A DNA stretch of 58,119 bases, taken from assembly GCA_934255405.1 (NCBI GenBank), contig CAKQNT010000012.1:1-58119 (forward strand), in the 5' to 3' direction. This stretch comes from an uncultured Alphaproteobacteria bacterium (lineage in GTDB: Bacteria > Pseudomonadota > Alphaproteobacteria > RF32 > CAG-239). Below the pieces are notes generated by a model, which was not told where the DNA came from, did no database searches, and saw only the letters and a program-made list of their open reading frames with translations. This document shows positions 1 to 8,514 of this stretch, piece by piece. Position numbers and translations under genes: made by a program. How positions within the stretch are numbered: position 1 is the stretch's first letter; every line of letters starts with the position of its first letter.

Positions 1-86
1 TTCATGTACTACTATGTACACTAGGATTTTCAGCTTTTTCATTTTTACTTCTATTCAGCGGCTCTATCGAGCTTGCTGGAGATTGA
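1..86. repeat. Right half of a dispersed palindromic element (partner at 23090-23166)
   Basis: Positions 1-77 are identical to 23090-23166, and the similarity continues a few bases beyond one mismatch. In the complete copy after adhE this sequence is the loop and right arm of a long imperfect palindrome. Here the left arm would lie outside the window. It sits about 120 bp upstream of mraY, so the element probably separates mraY from the preceding gene and may act as that gene's terminator. No open reading frame lies in it. Confidence 0.85.
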
Positions 87-158
87 GTAGTAAAATTACC
101 TGAAATGAGTTTTGCAAAAAACTTAAGCTTATTTAATATTTATTTAGATTTGTTTTTG

Positions 159-164
159 TATAAT
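159..164 (+). promoter_or_regulatory. Putative -10 box of the mraY operon
   Basis: A perfect TATAAT lies 38 bases before the mraY start. I see no good -35 hexamer at normal distance, only AT-rich sequence with TTAA motifs at 123-126 and 133-136 (six bases apart, so not the CtrA spacing of seven). A start site near 170 would give a leader of about 30 nt. The position just after the palindromic repeat makes an own promoter for the cluster plausible. Confidence 0.4.
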
Positions 165-201
165 GCCTCTCAAGTATAAACTCAAGTCTGAGGTGTGCGT
201 T

Positions 202-1278
202 ATGTTGCAATATATCTTTAATATACTTTCAGCGCCGGAATATCTTAACACTGCATATTCTCGCTGTTTTATGGCTTTTTTTGTGGCGTTGATTTTGGCT
301 TTGGCGTTTGGAGATCGCATGATTAAAATTCTGCATGCGCATCAGAAAAAAGGTCAGCCGATACGCGAAGATGGTCCAAAATCTCACCTGCAAACCAAAA
401 AAGGTACGCCGACGATGGGAGGAATCCTGATCTTGGGCAGCTCGCTGTTTGCTATGCTTTTGTGTGCCGACTTGAGTAATCCTCTGGTTTGGATTGCAAT
501 GTTGGTGCTGGTTGTATATGGGGCGGTTGGCGCCGTTGATGATTATACCAAGGTTACCAAAAACACCGCTAATGCCATGTCGGCAAAAATGAAGCTGTTG
601 TTGCAGTTTTCCACGGCATTAATTGCGGTTTTGGTTATTTCTTATGAGATGCCGGAGAATAGCCGCTTTGTACTGACGTTTCCTTATTTTTGGAATCTGT
701 CTTTAGATTTGGTGTGGTTTTATGTTCCGTTTGCCATGATAGTTATTGCCGGAGCCTCAAATGCGGTTAACCTTAGCGATGGTTTGGATGGTTTGGCCGG
801 CGGGTTGATGGTTATTGCTTTGCCGGTATTTATGGTGATAGCTTATATCTGTGGTTCTGATTTGGTGAACAATGTTTATATGATGCCGGTGCCGAGAGCC
901 GCCGAAGTGGCTGTAACCTGTGCCGCGGTAATCGGAGGATGCTTGGGCTTTTTATGGTTTAATGCCGCGCCGGCCAAGGTGTTTATGGGCGATACCGGTT
1001 CTTTGGCTTTGGGAGCATATTTAGGTACGGTTGCAGTTATGCTAAAACATGAGATTCTGTTGGCTGTGGTTGGTTTTGTTTTTGTTGCTGAGGCTTTGTC
1101 GGTCATGATTCAGGTATATTGGTTCCGTCATACCGGAGGCAAAAGATTCTTCAAGATGGCGCCGATACATCATCACTTTGAGCAATGCGGCTGGCCGGAA
1201 ACCAGAGTGGTGGTTCGTTTTTGGGTGATAGGCATTATTTTGGCAGTGCTTGGTTTCTTGTCGATTCAATATAAATAG
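202..1278 (+). CDS. mraY: Phospho-N-acetylmuramoyl-pentapeptide transferase MraY
   Basis: MraY is a polytopic inner-membrane enzyme that moves phospho-MurNAc-pentapeptide from UDP onto undecaprenyl phosphate, giving lipid I. Seen: DDYTK (about residues 113-117), NLSDGLDGLAGG (about 190-201) and HHHFE (about 323-327), the three acidic or histidine signatures of the family, with about ten hydrophobic segments. I chose the ATG at 202 because AGGTG lies seven bases upstream and the resulting 358 residues match the usual 360; an in-frame ATG at 163 would add 13 residues without a ribosome site. It is first in the cluster here. murD, which normally follows, is absent; ftsW starts nine bases after the stop. 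Confidence 0.97.
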   Translation: MLQYIFNILSAPEYLNTAYSRCFMAFFVALILALAFGDRMIKILHAHQKKGQPIREDGPKSHLQTKKGTPTMGGILILGSSLFAMLLCADLSNPLVWIAMLVLVVYGAVGAVDDYTKVTKNTANAMSAKMKLLLQFSTALIAVLVISYEMPENSRFVLTFPYFWNLSLDLVWFYVPFAMIVIAGASNAVNLSDGLDGLAGGLMVIALPVFMVIAYICGSDLVNNVYMMPVPRAAEVAVTCAAVIGGCLGFLWFNAAPAKVFMGDTGSLALGAYLGTVAVMLKHEILLAVVGFVFVAEALSVMIQVYWFRHTGGKRFFKMAPIHHHFEQCGWPETRVVVRFWVIGIILAVLGFLSIQYK

Positions 1279-1287
1279 GGGGCAAAA

Positions 1288-2421
1288 TTGATATCTTTTT
1301 CCCGCAGCAGCCGTGGAATGTTGGCGAATTGGTGGTGGACAGTGGACAAACCGCTGTTGATGCTGATTGCCATTCTTTTGGGAATAGGTGCGATTTTGAG
1401 TATTTCGGCTTCAACTGCTGTTTCAAACAATCTTGGTCGCGGGCAATTTTATTTTATCTTAAAACAAGCAATGTTTTTGCCGCTGGCAATCGGTGGCATG
1501 CTGTTTTTATCAATGCTGGGGCTTAAGTCGATCCGCCGTATTGCCGTTGTCGGTTATTTGATTGCTATGGTGCTGCTGGTTTGGACTTTGTTTTTTGGCT
1601 ATGAAGTTAAAGGCGCAAAAAGGTGGATAAATTTTGGCTTTTTTTCTTTGCAACCATCAGAATTTATTAAACCTACATTTATTGTCGTAACCGCCTGGCT
1701 GTTGGAGGCAAAACGGAGATATCAGGATTTTCCGGGGTATCGGCTTTCTATCGGGTTGTTTGTAGTAACGGCATTTTTGCTGTGGAAACAACCGGATTTG
1801 GGCATGACTTTTGTGGTGGCCGCTATTTGGGTGATGCAGTTGTTTTTGGCTGGAATCCCTTGGAAATATGTTTTTGCTTTGGGCGGAACCGGTGTGATCG
1901 GCGCGGTAGCTACTTATTTTTTGCAACCTCACATGCGAGATCGTATAGCGCAGTATTTTGCCGGTGAAAACAATTTGAGTTATCAGGTCAGTAAGTCTTT
2001 AGCCGCGTTTGAAAACGGCGGTATATTTGGCGTTGGTCCGGGGGAGGGTGTGGTTAAAATGCATATTCCCGATGCGCATACAGACTTTGTATTTGCCGTT
2101 GCGGCAGAAGAATATGGCATGATACTCTGTTTGGGAATTGTGGCGTTGTACGCGGCAATTGTAATAAGAACTATGGTGATCTCTTGCAAAGACAATAATT
2201 TGTTTATCATATTGTCCACATGCGGTTTGGTCGCCAGCTTTGGTTTGCAGAGTATTATCAATATCGGTTCCACCATGCACCTGTTACCCACCAAAGGAAT
2301 GGCTTTGCCGCTGATTTCTTGCGGCGGTTCGTCCTTGCTGGGTATGGCCGTTACAATGGGAATGCTGCTGGCCATAACTCGTAAAAATGTTTCTGCGGAG
2401 GAAAAAGATGAAGAAGCCTAA
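1288..2421 (+). CDS. ftsW: Septal peptidoglycan polymerase FtsW (SEDS family)
   Basis: FtsW is the SEDS glycosyltransferase that polymerises lipid II at the septum together with FtsI. Seen: ten hydrophobic segments, the SEDS stretch KGAKRWI..QPSEF around residues 110-130, the conserved loop PDAHTDFVFA with its aspartate, and a glycine/serine-rich last helix (SCGGSS). The start is TTG at 1288, preceded by a run of five Gs at good distance; the first ATG (1318) has only a weak ribosome site. 377 residues is normal. The 3' end overlaps murG by 14 bases, which implies translational coupling. Confidence 0.95.
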   Translation: MISFSRSSRGMLANWWWTVDKPLLMLIAILLGIGAILSISASTAVSNNLGRGQFYFILKQAMFLPLAIGGMLFLSMLGLKSIRRIAVVGYLIAMVLLVWTLFFGYEVKGAKRWINFGFFSLQPSEFIKPTFIVVTAWLLEAKRRYQDFPGYRLSIGLFVVTAFLLWKQPDLGMTFVVAAIWVMQLFLAGIPWKYVFALGGTGVIGAVATYFLQPHMRDRIAQYFAGENNLSYQVSKSLAAFENGGIFGVGPGEGVVKMHIPDAHTDFVFAVAAEEYGMILCLGIVALYAAIVIRTMVISCKDNNLFIILSTCGLVASFGLQSIINIGSTMHLLPTKGMALPLISCGGSSLLGMAVTMGMLLAITRKNVSAEEKDEEA

Positions 2422-3523
2422 ACAAAAGCAAAAACCTCTAATCATTTTAACTGCCGGCGGCACCGGTGGACATGTTTATCCGGCAGAAGCCTTGGCAGAA
2501 GAATTGGCAGCGCGCGGCTATCGTCTGATGTTGGTTACGGATAAACGCGGCAAAGATAATTATAAGGGCAAATTGGGCGAGATTCCCAATGTGGCGGTGC
2601 TTTCCGGCGGAGTTGTCGGAAAATCTAAGCTGTTTAAAATTAAGAGCTTGATTAAAACCGCGTTGGGAATCGTGCAGGCAATTTGGGTGTTGTGGCGGCA
2701 AAAACCTTTGTGTGTGGTCGGTTTTGGCGGATATGCCTCTTTTCCGGCATGTATGGCGGCAATATTGAGCGGCACCCGACTGATTATTCACGAGCAAAAT
2801 TCCGTTATGAGCAGAACTAATCGCTTTTTGAGTAAATATGCGGATTTGGTGGGACAAAGTTTTAGAAAAGTAAAATATGCTCCGGAGGCGGAGAAATGTT
2901 TGGTGTGCGGAATGCCGGTGCGGGCAGCAATTGTCGAGGCTGCGGATTTGCCATATCCCAAGCTCGGCGCTGATGACAAAATGCAGATTTTGGTGCTGGG
3001 CGGTAGTCAGGGCGCAAAAGTGTTTGGCGATGTGGTGCCGCAAGCAGTACAAAAATTGGATAAAAAGCTTCGTGCCCGCTTGAATATTTTTCAACAATGC
3101 CGGAGTGGTGAAGAAAATGAAATTGCCGCCGCATACGAAGGCAGCGGGGTGGTGCCGGTAATTAAGCACTTTTTTGATAATATGCCGGAACTGTACAGAA
3201 ATTCGCATCTGGTAATATCTCGTTCGGGGGCTTCTTCAGTTTCGGAAATTGCGGTTGTAGGCGTGCCGTCGGTTTTGGTGCCGTTGCCGACTGCGGCAGA
3301 TGATCATCAGACTTCCAACGCGGCGGAAATCGCCGAGGCAAAAGCCGGAGTGGTTATTCGGCAGGTTGAATTTTCGCCGGAAAAACTGCAAAAACTTATT
3401 GCCGATTTGGCGGCTGATTATCCACGGTTGAAACAAATGTCAGAAAACGCGGCCAAAGCTGGTATTAAAAATGCCGCAAAGCGCTTGGCTGACGGGATTG
3501 AGAAAATATTGGCGAAAAAATAA
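2408..3523 (+). CDS. murG: UDP-GlcNAc:lipid I N-acetylglucosaminyltransferase MurG
   Basis: MurG adds GlcNAc to lipid I on the inner face of the membrane, forming lipid II. Seen: the N-terminal GGTGGHVYPA motif (GT28 donor fold), GGSQGAK at the start of the second Rossmann-like domain, and the UDP-GlcNAc loop SRSGASSVSE followed by DDHQTSNA. The ATG at 2408 has AGGA upstream inside the ftsW end; an upstream ATG at 2387 would add seven residues. Length is 371 residues. In most alphaproteobacteria murC follows; here murB follows after 13 bases. Confidence 0.97.
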   Translation: MKKPKQKQKPLIILTAGGTGGHVYPAEALAEELAARGYRLMLVTDKRGKDNYKGKLGEIPNVAVLSGGVVGKSKLFKIKSLIKTALGIVQAIWVLWRQKPLCVVGFGGYASFPACMAAILSGTRLIIHEQNSVMSRTNRFLSKYADLVGQSFRKVKYAPEAEKCLVCGMPVRAAIVEAADLPYPKLGADDKMQILVLGGSQGAKVFGDVVPQAVQKLDKKLRARLNIFQQCRSGEENEIAAAYEGSGVVPVIKHFFDNMPELYRNSHLVISRSGASSVSEIAVVGVPSVLVPLPTAADDHQTSNAAEIAEAKAGVVIRQVEFSPEKLQKLIADLAADYPRLKQMSENAAKAGIKNAAKRLADGIEKILAKK

Positions 3524-3536
3524 AACGGAGTAGGAT

Positions 3537-4460
3537 ATGTTTGGTTTGGGAAATAAGAAAAATGATTTGGTAAAACTATTGCCGGAGGTAAGGGGAAAAT
3601 ATCTTTGCAATGTGCCAATGTCAAAACATACCTGGTTTGCGGTCGGGGGACCGGCAGAGGTGATGTATTATCCTGAAGACGACGCCGACTTGAGTTTGTT
3701 TTTGAAAACCAAGCCATATAACCTGCCAATATGCGTGGTGGGCGGCGGTTCCAACTTGTTGGTGCGCGATGGAGGTATTCCGGGCGTAGTGATTAAATTG
3801 GACAATTCGTATTATAAAAAGGTTACTATAGGTGAAGGGGAAATCACTTGCGGTGCCGGTATGCGAAACGCCGAACTCAAAAAAATTATGGTTGAAAATA
3901 AATTGGGGGGACTTGAGTTTTTGGTGTCTATTCCGGGGCATTTGGGCGGCGCGGTAAAAACTAATGCCGGATGCTTTGGCAAAGAACTCAAAGATGTGTT
4001 GATAAAAGCAACAATAGTTAATGGAGACGGGGAGATTCGTGAGATTCCGGCGGCGGACTTGAGCTTGTCTTATAGAAACAGCTTGTTTCCTGATGATTGG
4101 ATTATTACGGCGCTTACGCTTAAGACGCAGCCGCAGAATCCGGCAGAAACATTGAAAATTGTTGAAGAACAAAAAAATTACCGCCTAAAAACTCAGCCGC
4201 ATAATGTGCGAACAGCCGGTTCTACTTTTAAGAATCCGGAAGGGTTGCGCGCTTGGGAGCTGATTAAGAGCTCAGGGTGTGCCAATCTGCAAATCGGCGG
4301 CGCCAGAGTTTCGGAAAAACATTGTAACTTTTTGGTTAATGGCGGGCATGCGACCGCATACGATATTGAAACTTTGGGCGAGACGATTGTGCAACGAGTT
4401 AAGGATAGCACTTCCATCACATTGGAATGGGAAATCAAGAGAATGGGTATCAATAAGTAG
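3537..4460 (+). CDS. murB: UDP-N-acetylenolpyruvoylglucosamine reductase MurB
   Basis: MurB reduces UDP-GlcNAc-enolpyruvate to UDP-MurNAc using NADPH and FAD. Seen: the FAD-binding (PCMH-type) stretch VVGGGSNLLVRD near residues 64-75, PGHLGGAVKTNAG near 137-149, the active-site YRNS, and AGSTFKNP of the C-terminal MurB domain with the catalytic serine. 307 residues is normal for the family. A GGAG ribosome site lies seven bases upstream. ftsQ begins two bases after the stop; ddl, usual between them, is absent. Confidence 0.96.
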   Translation: MFGLGNKKNDLVKLLPEVRGKYLCNVPMSKHTWFAVGGPAEVMYYPEDDADLSLFLKTKPYNLPICVVGGGSNLLVRDGGIPGVVIKLDNSYYKKVTIGEGEITCGAGMRNAELKKIMVENKLGGLEFLVSIPGHLGGAVKTNAGCFGKELKDVLIKATIVNGDGEIREIPAADLSLSYRNSLFPDDWIITALTLKTQPQNPAETLKIVEEQKNYRLKTQPHNVRTAGSTFKNPEGLRAWELIKSSGCANLQIGGARVSEKHCNFLVNGGHATAYDIETLGETIVQRVKDSTSITLEWEIKRMGINK

Positions 4461-4462
4461 CC

Positions 4463-5344
4463 ATGGCAGACGCAACCGAAACAGAAAATAAAAAAACAGA
4501 AGCTAAAAGCGCAGTCAATATCATACGGCCGGAAAAAGAGTGGCCGTGGAGATTGGCCGGAACTTTGGCGGTTTTGGGCATGATTTTTATGACGGCGGCG
4601 GCTATACTTACTTTGAAAAATGATTTGATTAGTAAGCGCCTTAATGATTTGCGCGACAATTTCTATGAATGGGGCGGCAAACAAGGACTGGTGCTTGAAG
4701 ATGTGGTAATCAGCGGGCGAGAACACACCGAAAAGGAAGATATTAATCAGGTATTGCAACTTGAACGCGGCGCAAATATGCTGAAATTGAATGCCGATGA
4801 TATTAAGCGCCGCTTGGAAACTTTGCCGTGGGTTAAGGAAGCTGAAGTTAGAAGAAGCTTTTTCCCCAATGTGCTGAACATCAGTATTAAAGAACGAAAA
4901 GTTAAGGCAATTTGGCAGATTAATGAAAAGTTTTATCCTCTGGATGCCGATGGCGAGGTAATTAAGGCCGACTATCGGATTAGTGAACCGATACTGCTGA
5001 TTGTTGGTGCCGGCGCGCCGGAGAATTTTAAGAATTTGTTGGTGGCGCTCAAAGACGGCGATAAGGATTATATCGGGCGGGTGAAAGTGGCTAATTTTAT
5101 CTCCGGACGCCGCTGGAATCTGATACTTGATGATATCCGAAATGGTATTACTATCAAGCTGCCGGAAGAAAATATTGAGGCAGCATGGAAGAAATTGGTA
5201 AAATTAGATGAAACCAAGGGAATTTTTAAGCGTAAATTAACCATAATAGATTTAAGATTGCCTGATAAAGTGGTGGTAAAATTGCGGCATGGCAGCGGAG
5301 AAAACGCGTTAAAGCTGCAAAAAGCCGCAGAACATAAGCTTTAG
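4463..5344 (+). CDS. ftsQ: Cell division protein FtsQ
   Basis: FtsQ is a bitopic division protein linking FtsA/FtsZ to the FtsBL and FtsWI wall-synthesis complex. Seen: a charged cytoplasmic tail of about 30 residues, one membrane segment (about 32-52), then a POTRA-like domain containing VVISGREHTEKEDI and LPWVKEAEVRRSFPN-type text, followed by the FtsQ beta domain. 293 residues fits. Sequence conservation in this family is low, so the call rests on the POTRA pattern plus the position between murB and ftsA. Confidence 0.93.
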   Translation: MADATETENKKTEAKSAVNIIRPEKEWPWRLAGTLAVLGMIFMTAAAILTLKNDLISKRLNDLRDNFYEWGGKQGLVLEDVVISGREHTEKEDINQVLQLERGANMLKLNADDIKRRLETLPWVKEAEVRRSFFPNVLNISIKERKVKAIWQINEKFYPLDADGEVIKADYRISEPILLIVGAGAPENFKNLLVALKDGDKDYIGRVKVANFISGRRWNLILDDIRNGITIKLPEENIEAAWKKLVKLDETKGIFKRKLTIIDLRLPDKVVVKLRHGSGENALKLQKAAEHKL

Positions 5345-5354
5345 AGAGGAAGTT

Positions 5355-6614
5355 TTGGTAGCGCATTCTTTTAATAAGCCGACAACGGTTGCCGCTTTGG
5401 ATATCGGGTCATCCAAGGTCTGTTGTGTTATAGCCAAAATGAGCCGCGATGGCATGATAAAAGTCATCGGGTATGGTTGCAATGCCTCTCAGGGTATCAA
5501 AAATGGAATTGTTACCGATATCAATCAGGCGACATACGCGGTCGGGAATGCTGTTGATGCTGCGGAGCAGATGGCTAACACCCATATTAGCCGCGTGATT
5601 GTAAATATGTCGGGAGATAAGATTAAAAGCGCTGTAAAAACTTTTAGCATAAACCTGAATAAAAATCGTCCCGTAAATGAAAATGATTTATCTAAAATTA
5701 AGGCCAAAGGGACGGACAAGGTTAATGTGGAAGGGTGCGAACTTATCCATTGTTTGCCGACTAATTATCGATTGGACGGGGGAGACGATATTAAAGATCC
5801 GCGCAATATGTATGGCGAAACGTTGTCTATGGATATCTTGCTGGGGTTTGCGCCGGATGTAGTGTGTCGCAATTTATCGACAGTTATTGAAAATGCACGT
5901 TTGGAAATTGCCGGCAAAGTATTTTCGGCATACGCTTCCGGACTGGCTTGTTTGGTAGATGATGAGCGCGAATATGGTGCCACGGTCATTGATATGGGCG
6001 GCGGAACAACCTCAATTGCTTGTTTTAGACACGGGTACCCGTTTTATTTTGGCTCAATTCCGGTAGGGGGCAACAACGTCACCAATGATATGGTGGCCGG
6101 ACTTAATACATCGTTTTTTCATGCCGAACGTCTTAAAAATTTGTATGGCTGCGCTTTTTGCAGTACTCAGGATAAAGAAGAAACCATCAATATTTATCCT
6201 ATGGGAGAGGAAGACGATAGCAATATCAAACAGACGTCGCGCGCATTTTTAACCAGCATAATTCAACCGCGTATCGAGGAAACTTTTGTGTTGGTTAACC
6301 GCAAATTGGCAGAAGCCGGATTGCGCGATATCTCCAGCCATCGGGTGGTGCTGACAGGCGGAGCATCGCAATTGGTTGGAGTTAGTGAGGTTGCCTCTCT
6401 GATACTGGATAAGCAAGTGCGTCTCGGGCGTCCAAAAGGAATTGTCGGATTGCCTGATGTGTTACGCAATCCCGCATATTCGAGCTGTGTCGGAATGTTG
6501 TTGTTTGCGATGAACTATGCCGAGAAAAAACCGCGTAGAATCATCAATAAACCAATGTATGGCAACGGCGGTACCTGGGGCAAAATATTTTCTTGGTTTA
6601 AGCAGGATTTTTGA
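5355..6614 (+). CDS. ftsA: Cell division actin-like protein FtsA
   Basis: FtsA is an actin-fold ATPase that ties FtsZ filaments to the membrane. Seen: phosphate-1 loop ALDIGSSKVC near the N-terminus, the second phosphate loop DMGGGTTSIA near residue 215, the adenosine motif LTGGASQL near 335, and a C-terminal amphipathic helix rich in W, F and K (last 14 residues) that fits the membrane-targeting sequence. The start is TTG at 5355 with AGAGGA just upstream; no ATG near the N-terminus would keep the first strand. Length is 419 residues. Confidence 0.95.
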   Translation: MVAHSFNKPTTVAALDIGSSKVCCVIAKMSRDGMIKVIGYGCNASQGIKNGIVTDINQATYAVGNAVDAAEQMANTHISRVIVNMSGDKIKSAVKTFSINLNKNRPVNENDLSKIKAKGTDKVNVEGCELIHCLPTNYRLDGGDDIKDPRNMYGETLSMDILLGFAPDVVCRNLSTVIENARLEIAGKVFSAYASGLACLVDDEREYGATVIDMGGGTTSIACFRHGYPFYFGSIPVGGNNVTNDMVAGLNTSFFHAERLKNLYGCAFCSTQDKEETINIYPMGEEDDSNIKQTSRAFLTSIIQPRIEETFVLVNRKLAEAGLRDISSHRVVLTGGASQLVGVSEVASLILDKQVRLGRPKGIVGLPDVLRNPAYSSCVGMLLFAMNYAEKKPRRIINKPMYGNGGTWGKIFSWFKQDF

Positions 6615-6665
6615 TAAAAAATTTTTCTTGGTAACTAAAACTTAATGTATTGATAGTATCCTATT

Positions 6666-6683
6666 CTAAATTGGAAAATTTAG
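6666..6683 (+). promoter_or_regulatory. Small hairpin in the ftsZ leader
   Basis: CTAAATT and AATTTAG form a perfect 7-bp stem with a GGAA loop. The 3' arm ends seven bases before the GGGAG ribosome site of ftsZ. It is the only clear structure in the 91-base gap between ftsA and ftsZ and could modulate ftsZ translation or RNA stability. Function is inferred only. Confidence 0.3.
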
Positions 6684-6705
6684 GATTTTGGGAGTAAGAA
6701 TTACC

Positions 6706-8412
6706 ATGTCAATTAAGTTAGCTGTACCAGAAAAAAACGTAATGCAACTCAAGCCGAGAATCTCAGTCATCGGTGTGGGCGGCGGCGGCGGAAATGCCGT
6801 GAACAATATGATTACCCAAAATCTGGAAGGGATTGATTTTATTGTTGCAAATACTGATGCTCAAGCATTGGAGAACTCAAAAGCCAGCCGCAAAATTCAA
6901 TTGGGGTTGGAGACTACCAAGGGTTTGGGTGCCGGCGCTCGTCCGGAGGTTGGCAAACTGGCGGCAGAAGAAGCCAGAGAAGAGATTGAGCGTGAGCTGG
7001 AGGGCGCCAATATGGTGTTTATTACCGCCGGTATGGGTGGCGGGACCGGCTCCGGCGCAGCTCCGGTAGTGGCAAAAATTGCCAAAGAAAAAGGAATCCT
7101 GACGGTTGGCGTTGTTACCAAGCCATTCCAATTTGAAGGCAAAAAACGCTATGAAACCGCGGAACAGGCGCTGGTTAATTTTACCAAAGAAGTGGACAGT
7201 ATCATTGTTATTCCAAACCAAAATCTGTTTAGAATCGCCGACAAAAACACAACACTGGTAGATGCATTTGTAATGGCAGATAATGTTTTGTATGCCGGTG
7301 TTCGTTCCATTACCGATCTGATGATGATGCCGGGGTTGATTAACTTGGATTTTGCCGACATTAAAGCTATTATGGAAGATAAGGGCAAGGCTATTATGGG
7401 AACCGGCGAGGCCGAGGGCGAAGACAGAGCAATTAAGGCGGCCGAGCAGGCGCTGGCTAATCCGCTTTTGGATGATTGCTCTATGCACGGCGCAAAGGGC
7501 GTGTTGATTAACATTACCGGTGGCTCGGATATTACGTTGTTTGAAATTGATGAAGCCGCCAGCCGAATCAAAGAAGAAGTGGACGAAGATGCCAATATTA
7601 TTTTCGGTTCCAGCTTTGACGAAACTTTGGGCGGAAAAATCAGAGTTTCTATCGTGGCAACCGGAATTGAAGGCGAAGGCATTAAACGCAGCCAGATTCC
7701 GCAGGCGGAGCCACGCCACGTTCAAGAAAATTTGGCCGGATACGAAAATAAAGTTGCCGCTAAGCGCGAGGTGATTGAGGCCAATTTAGAGACTTTTGCC
7801 GCTACTAAGCCGCTGGAAGATCCGGAGCTTGAGGAAGTTGTAGAAACTGTGGTTGCTCCGATTGAGCCGGCGGATAAAGATGATGAGATTGAAACAGTGG
7901 CTGTTGCCGAAGAGCAGTCGGTTCAGTTTAATGACTTTGATTCTTTGGATAAGTCTGCTGTTATGGAAGATATGCCGAATGCAAGTTCATTGTTTAAGGC
8001 CATAATTAACAAGCCAGAGCCGACATCAGCTCCGGTTGCTGCCGCTGCCGACGAACAGTTGAAGAGCGCGCTTTCTTCCAATCAGAATACTTTTAAGCCG
8101 CAGACAACTTTGCGGGTGATTGAAGAAGAACCGGAACTTTTCCCTGAGCATTCACCGCTTGCTGCGCCGCGCGTCAGAGAAGAAGAGCCAGAGCAGTTGA
8201 TTGTTACCCGCGATGAAGAAGATGATCATATTCCGACATTTATTGAAAGGGTAACCGGTTTTTCAATTGCCAAACGCAATCGCAGAAAACAAAAAGAAAA
8301 TGAGCGGATGCAGGAACCGGTTTCTCCGTCTTTTTCAGACAGCGATTTTGGTACCGAAGATAGGGTTAATTTGGAATTGCCGTCTTTCTTGCGGAAAAAT
8401 AAATCATTTTAA
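6706..8412 (+). CDS. ftsZ: Cell division GTPase FtsZ
   Basis: FtsZ is the tubulin-like GTPase that forms the division ring. Seen: GVGGGGGNAVNNM near the N-terminus, the tubulin signature GGGTGSGAAP near residue 100, and a GTPase domain ending about residue 320. A linker of roughly 230 acidic, proline-containing residues follows, then the C-terminal peptide LELPSFLRK, the FtsA/ZapA-type docking tail. I chose ATG 6706 (GGGAG upstream), giving 568 residues; an in-frame TTG at 6688 is less likely. Long linkers are typical of alphaproteobacterial FtsZ. The gene is last in the cluster and is followed by a strong terminator. Confidence 0.97.
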   Translation: MSIKLAVPEKNVMQLKPRISVIGVGGGGGNAVNNMITQNLEGIDFIVANTDAQALENSKASRKIQLGLETTKGLGAGARPEVGKLAAEEAREEIERELEGANMVFITAGMGGGTGSGAAPVVAKIAKEKGILTVGVVTKPFQFEGKKRYETAEQALVNFTKEVDSIIVIPNQNLFRIADKNTTLVDAFVMADNVLYAGVRSITDLMMMPGLINLDFADIKAIMEDKGKAIMGTGEAEGEDRAIKAAEQALANPLLDDCSMHGAKGVLINITGGSDITLFEIDEAASRIKEEVDEDANIIFGSSFDETLGGKIRVSIVATGIEGEGIKRSQIPQAEPRHVQENLAGYENKVAAKREVIEANLETFAATKPLEDPELEEVVETVVAPIEPADKDDEIETVAVAEEQSVQFNDFDSLDKSAVMEDMPNASSLFKAIINKPEPTSAPVAAAADEQLKSALSSNQNTFKPQTTLRVIEEEPELFPEHSPLAAPRVREEEPEQLIVTRDEEDDHIPTFIERVTGFSIAKRNRRKQKENERMQEPVSPSFSDSDFGTEDRVNLELPSFLRKNKSF

Positions 8413-8452
8413 GTTTGCCGCTGAGGCGTATTATTATAAGTTATGAACCAAT

Positions 8453-8491
8453 AAAAACTGCAAATTCGATATTTGAATTTGCAGTTTTTTT
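8453..8491. terminator. Bidirectional terminator between ftsZ and hdaA
   Basis: A perfect 15-bp stem (8453-8467 with 8475-8489) with a 7-base loop carries A/T runs on both sides, so it can stop transcription from ftsZ (+) and from the convergent hdaA operon (-). Confidence 0.85.
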
Positions 8492-8514
8492 ATGTTGCTG
8501 CAGCAAAAATCTCA

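Noticed and set aside
123..136. CtrA box upstream of mraY
   Set aside because: Two TTAA motifs are six, not seven, bases apart and are not placed over a -35 position.
2447..3208. 253-codon minus-strand frame opposite murG
   Set aside because: The plus strand encodes a complete MurG; the antisense text is rich in His, Gln and Cys with no family resemblance.
6877..7725. 282-codon minus-strand frame opposite ftsZ
   Set aside because: Antisense shadow of a strongly conserved gene with no ribosome site.
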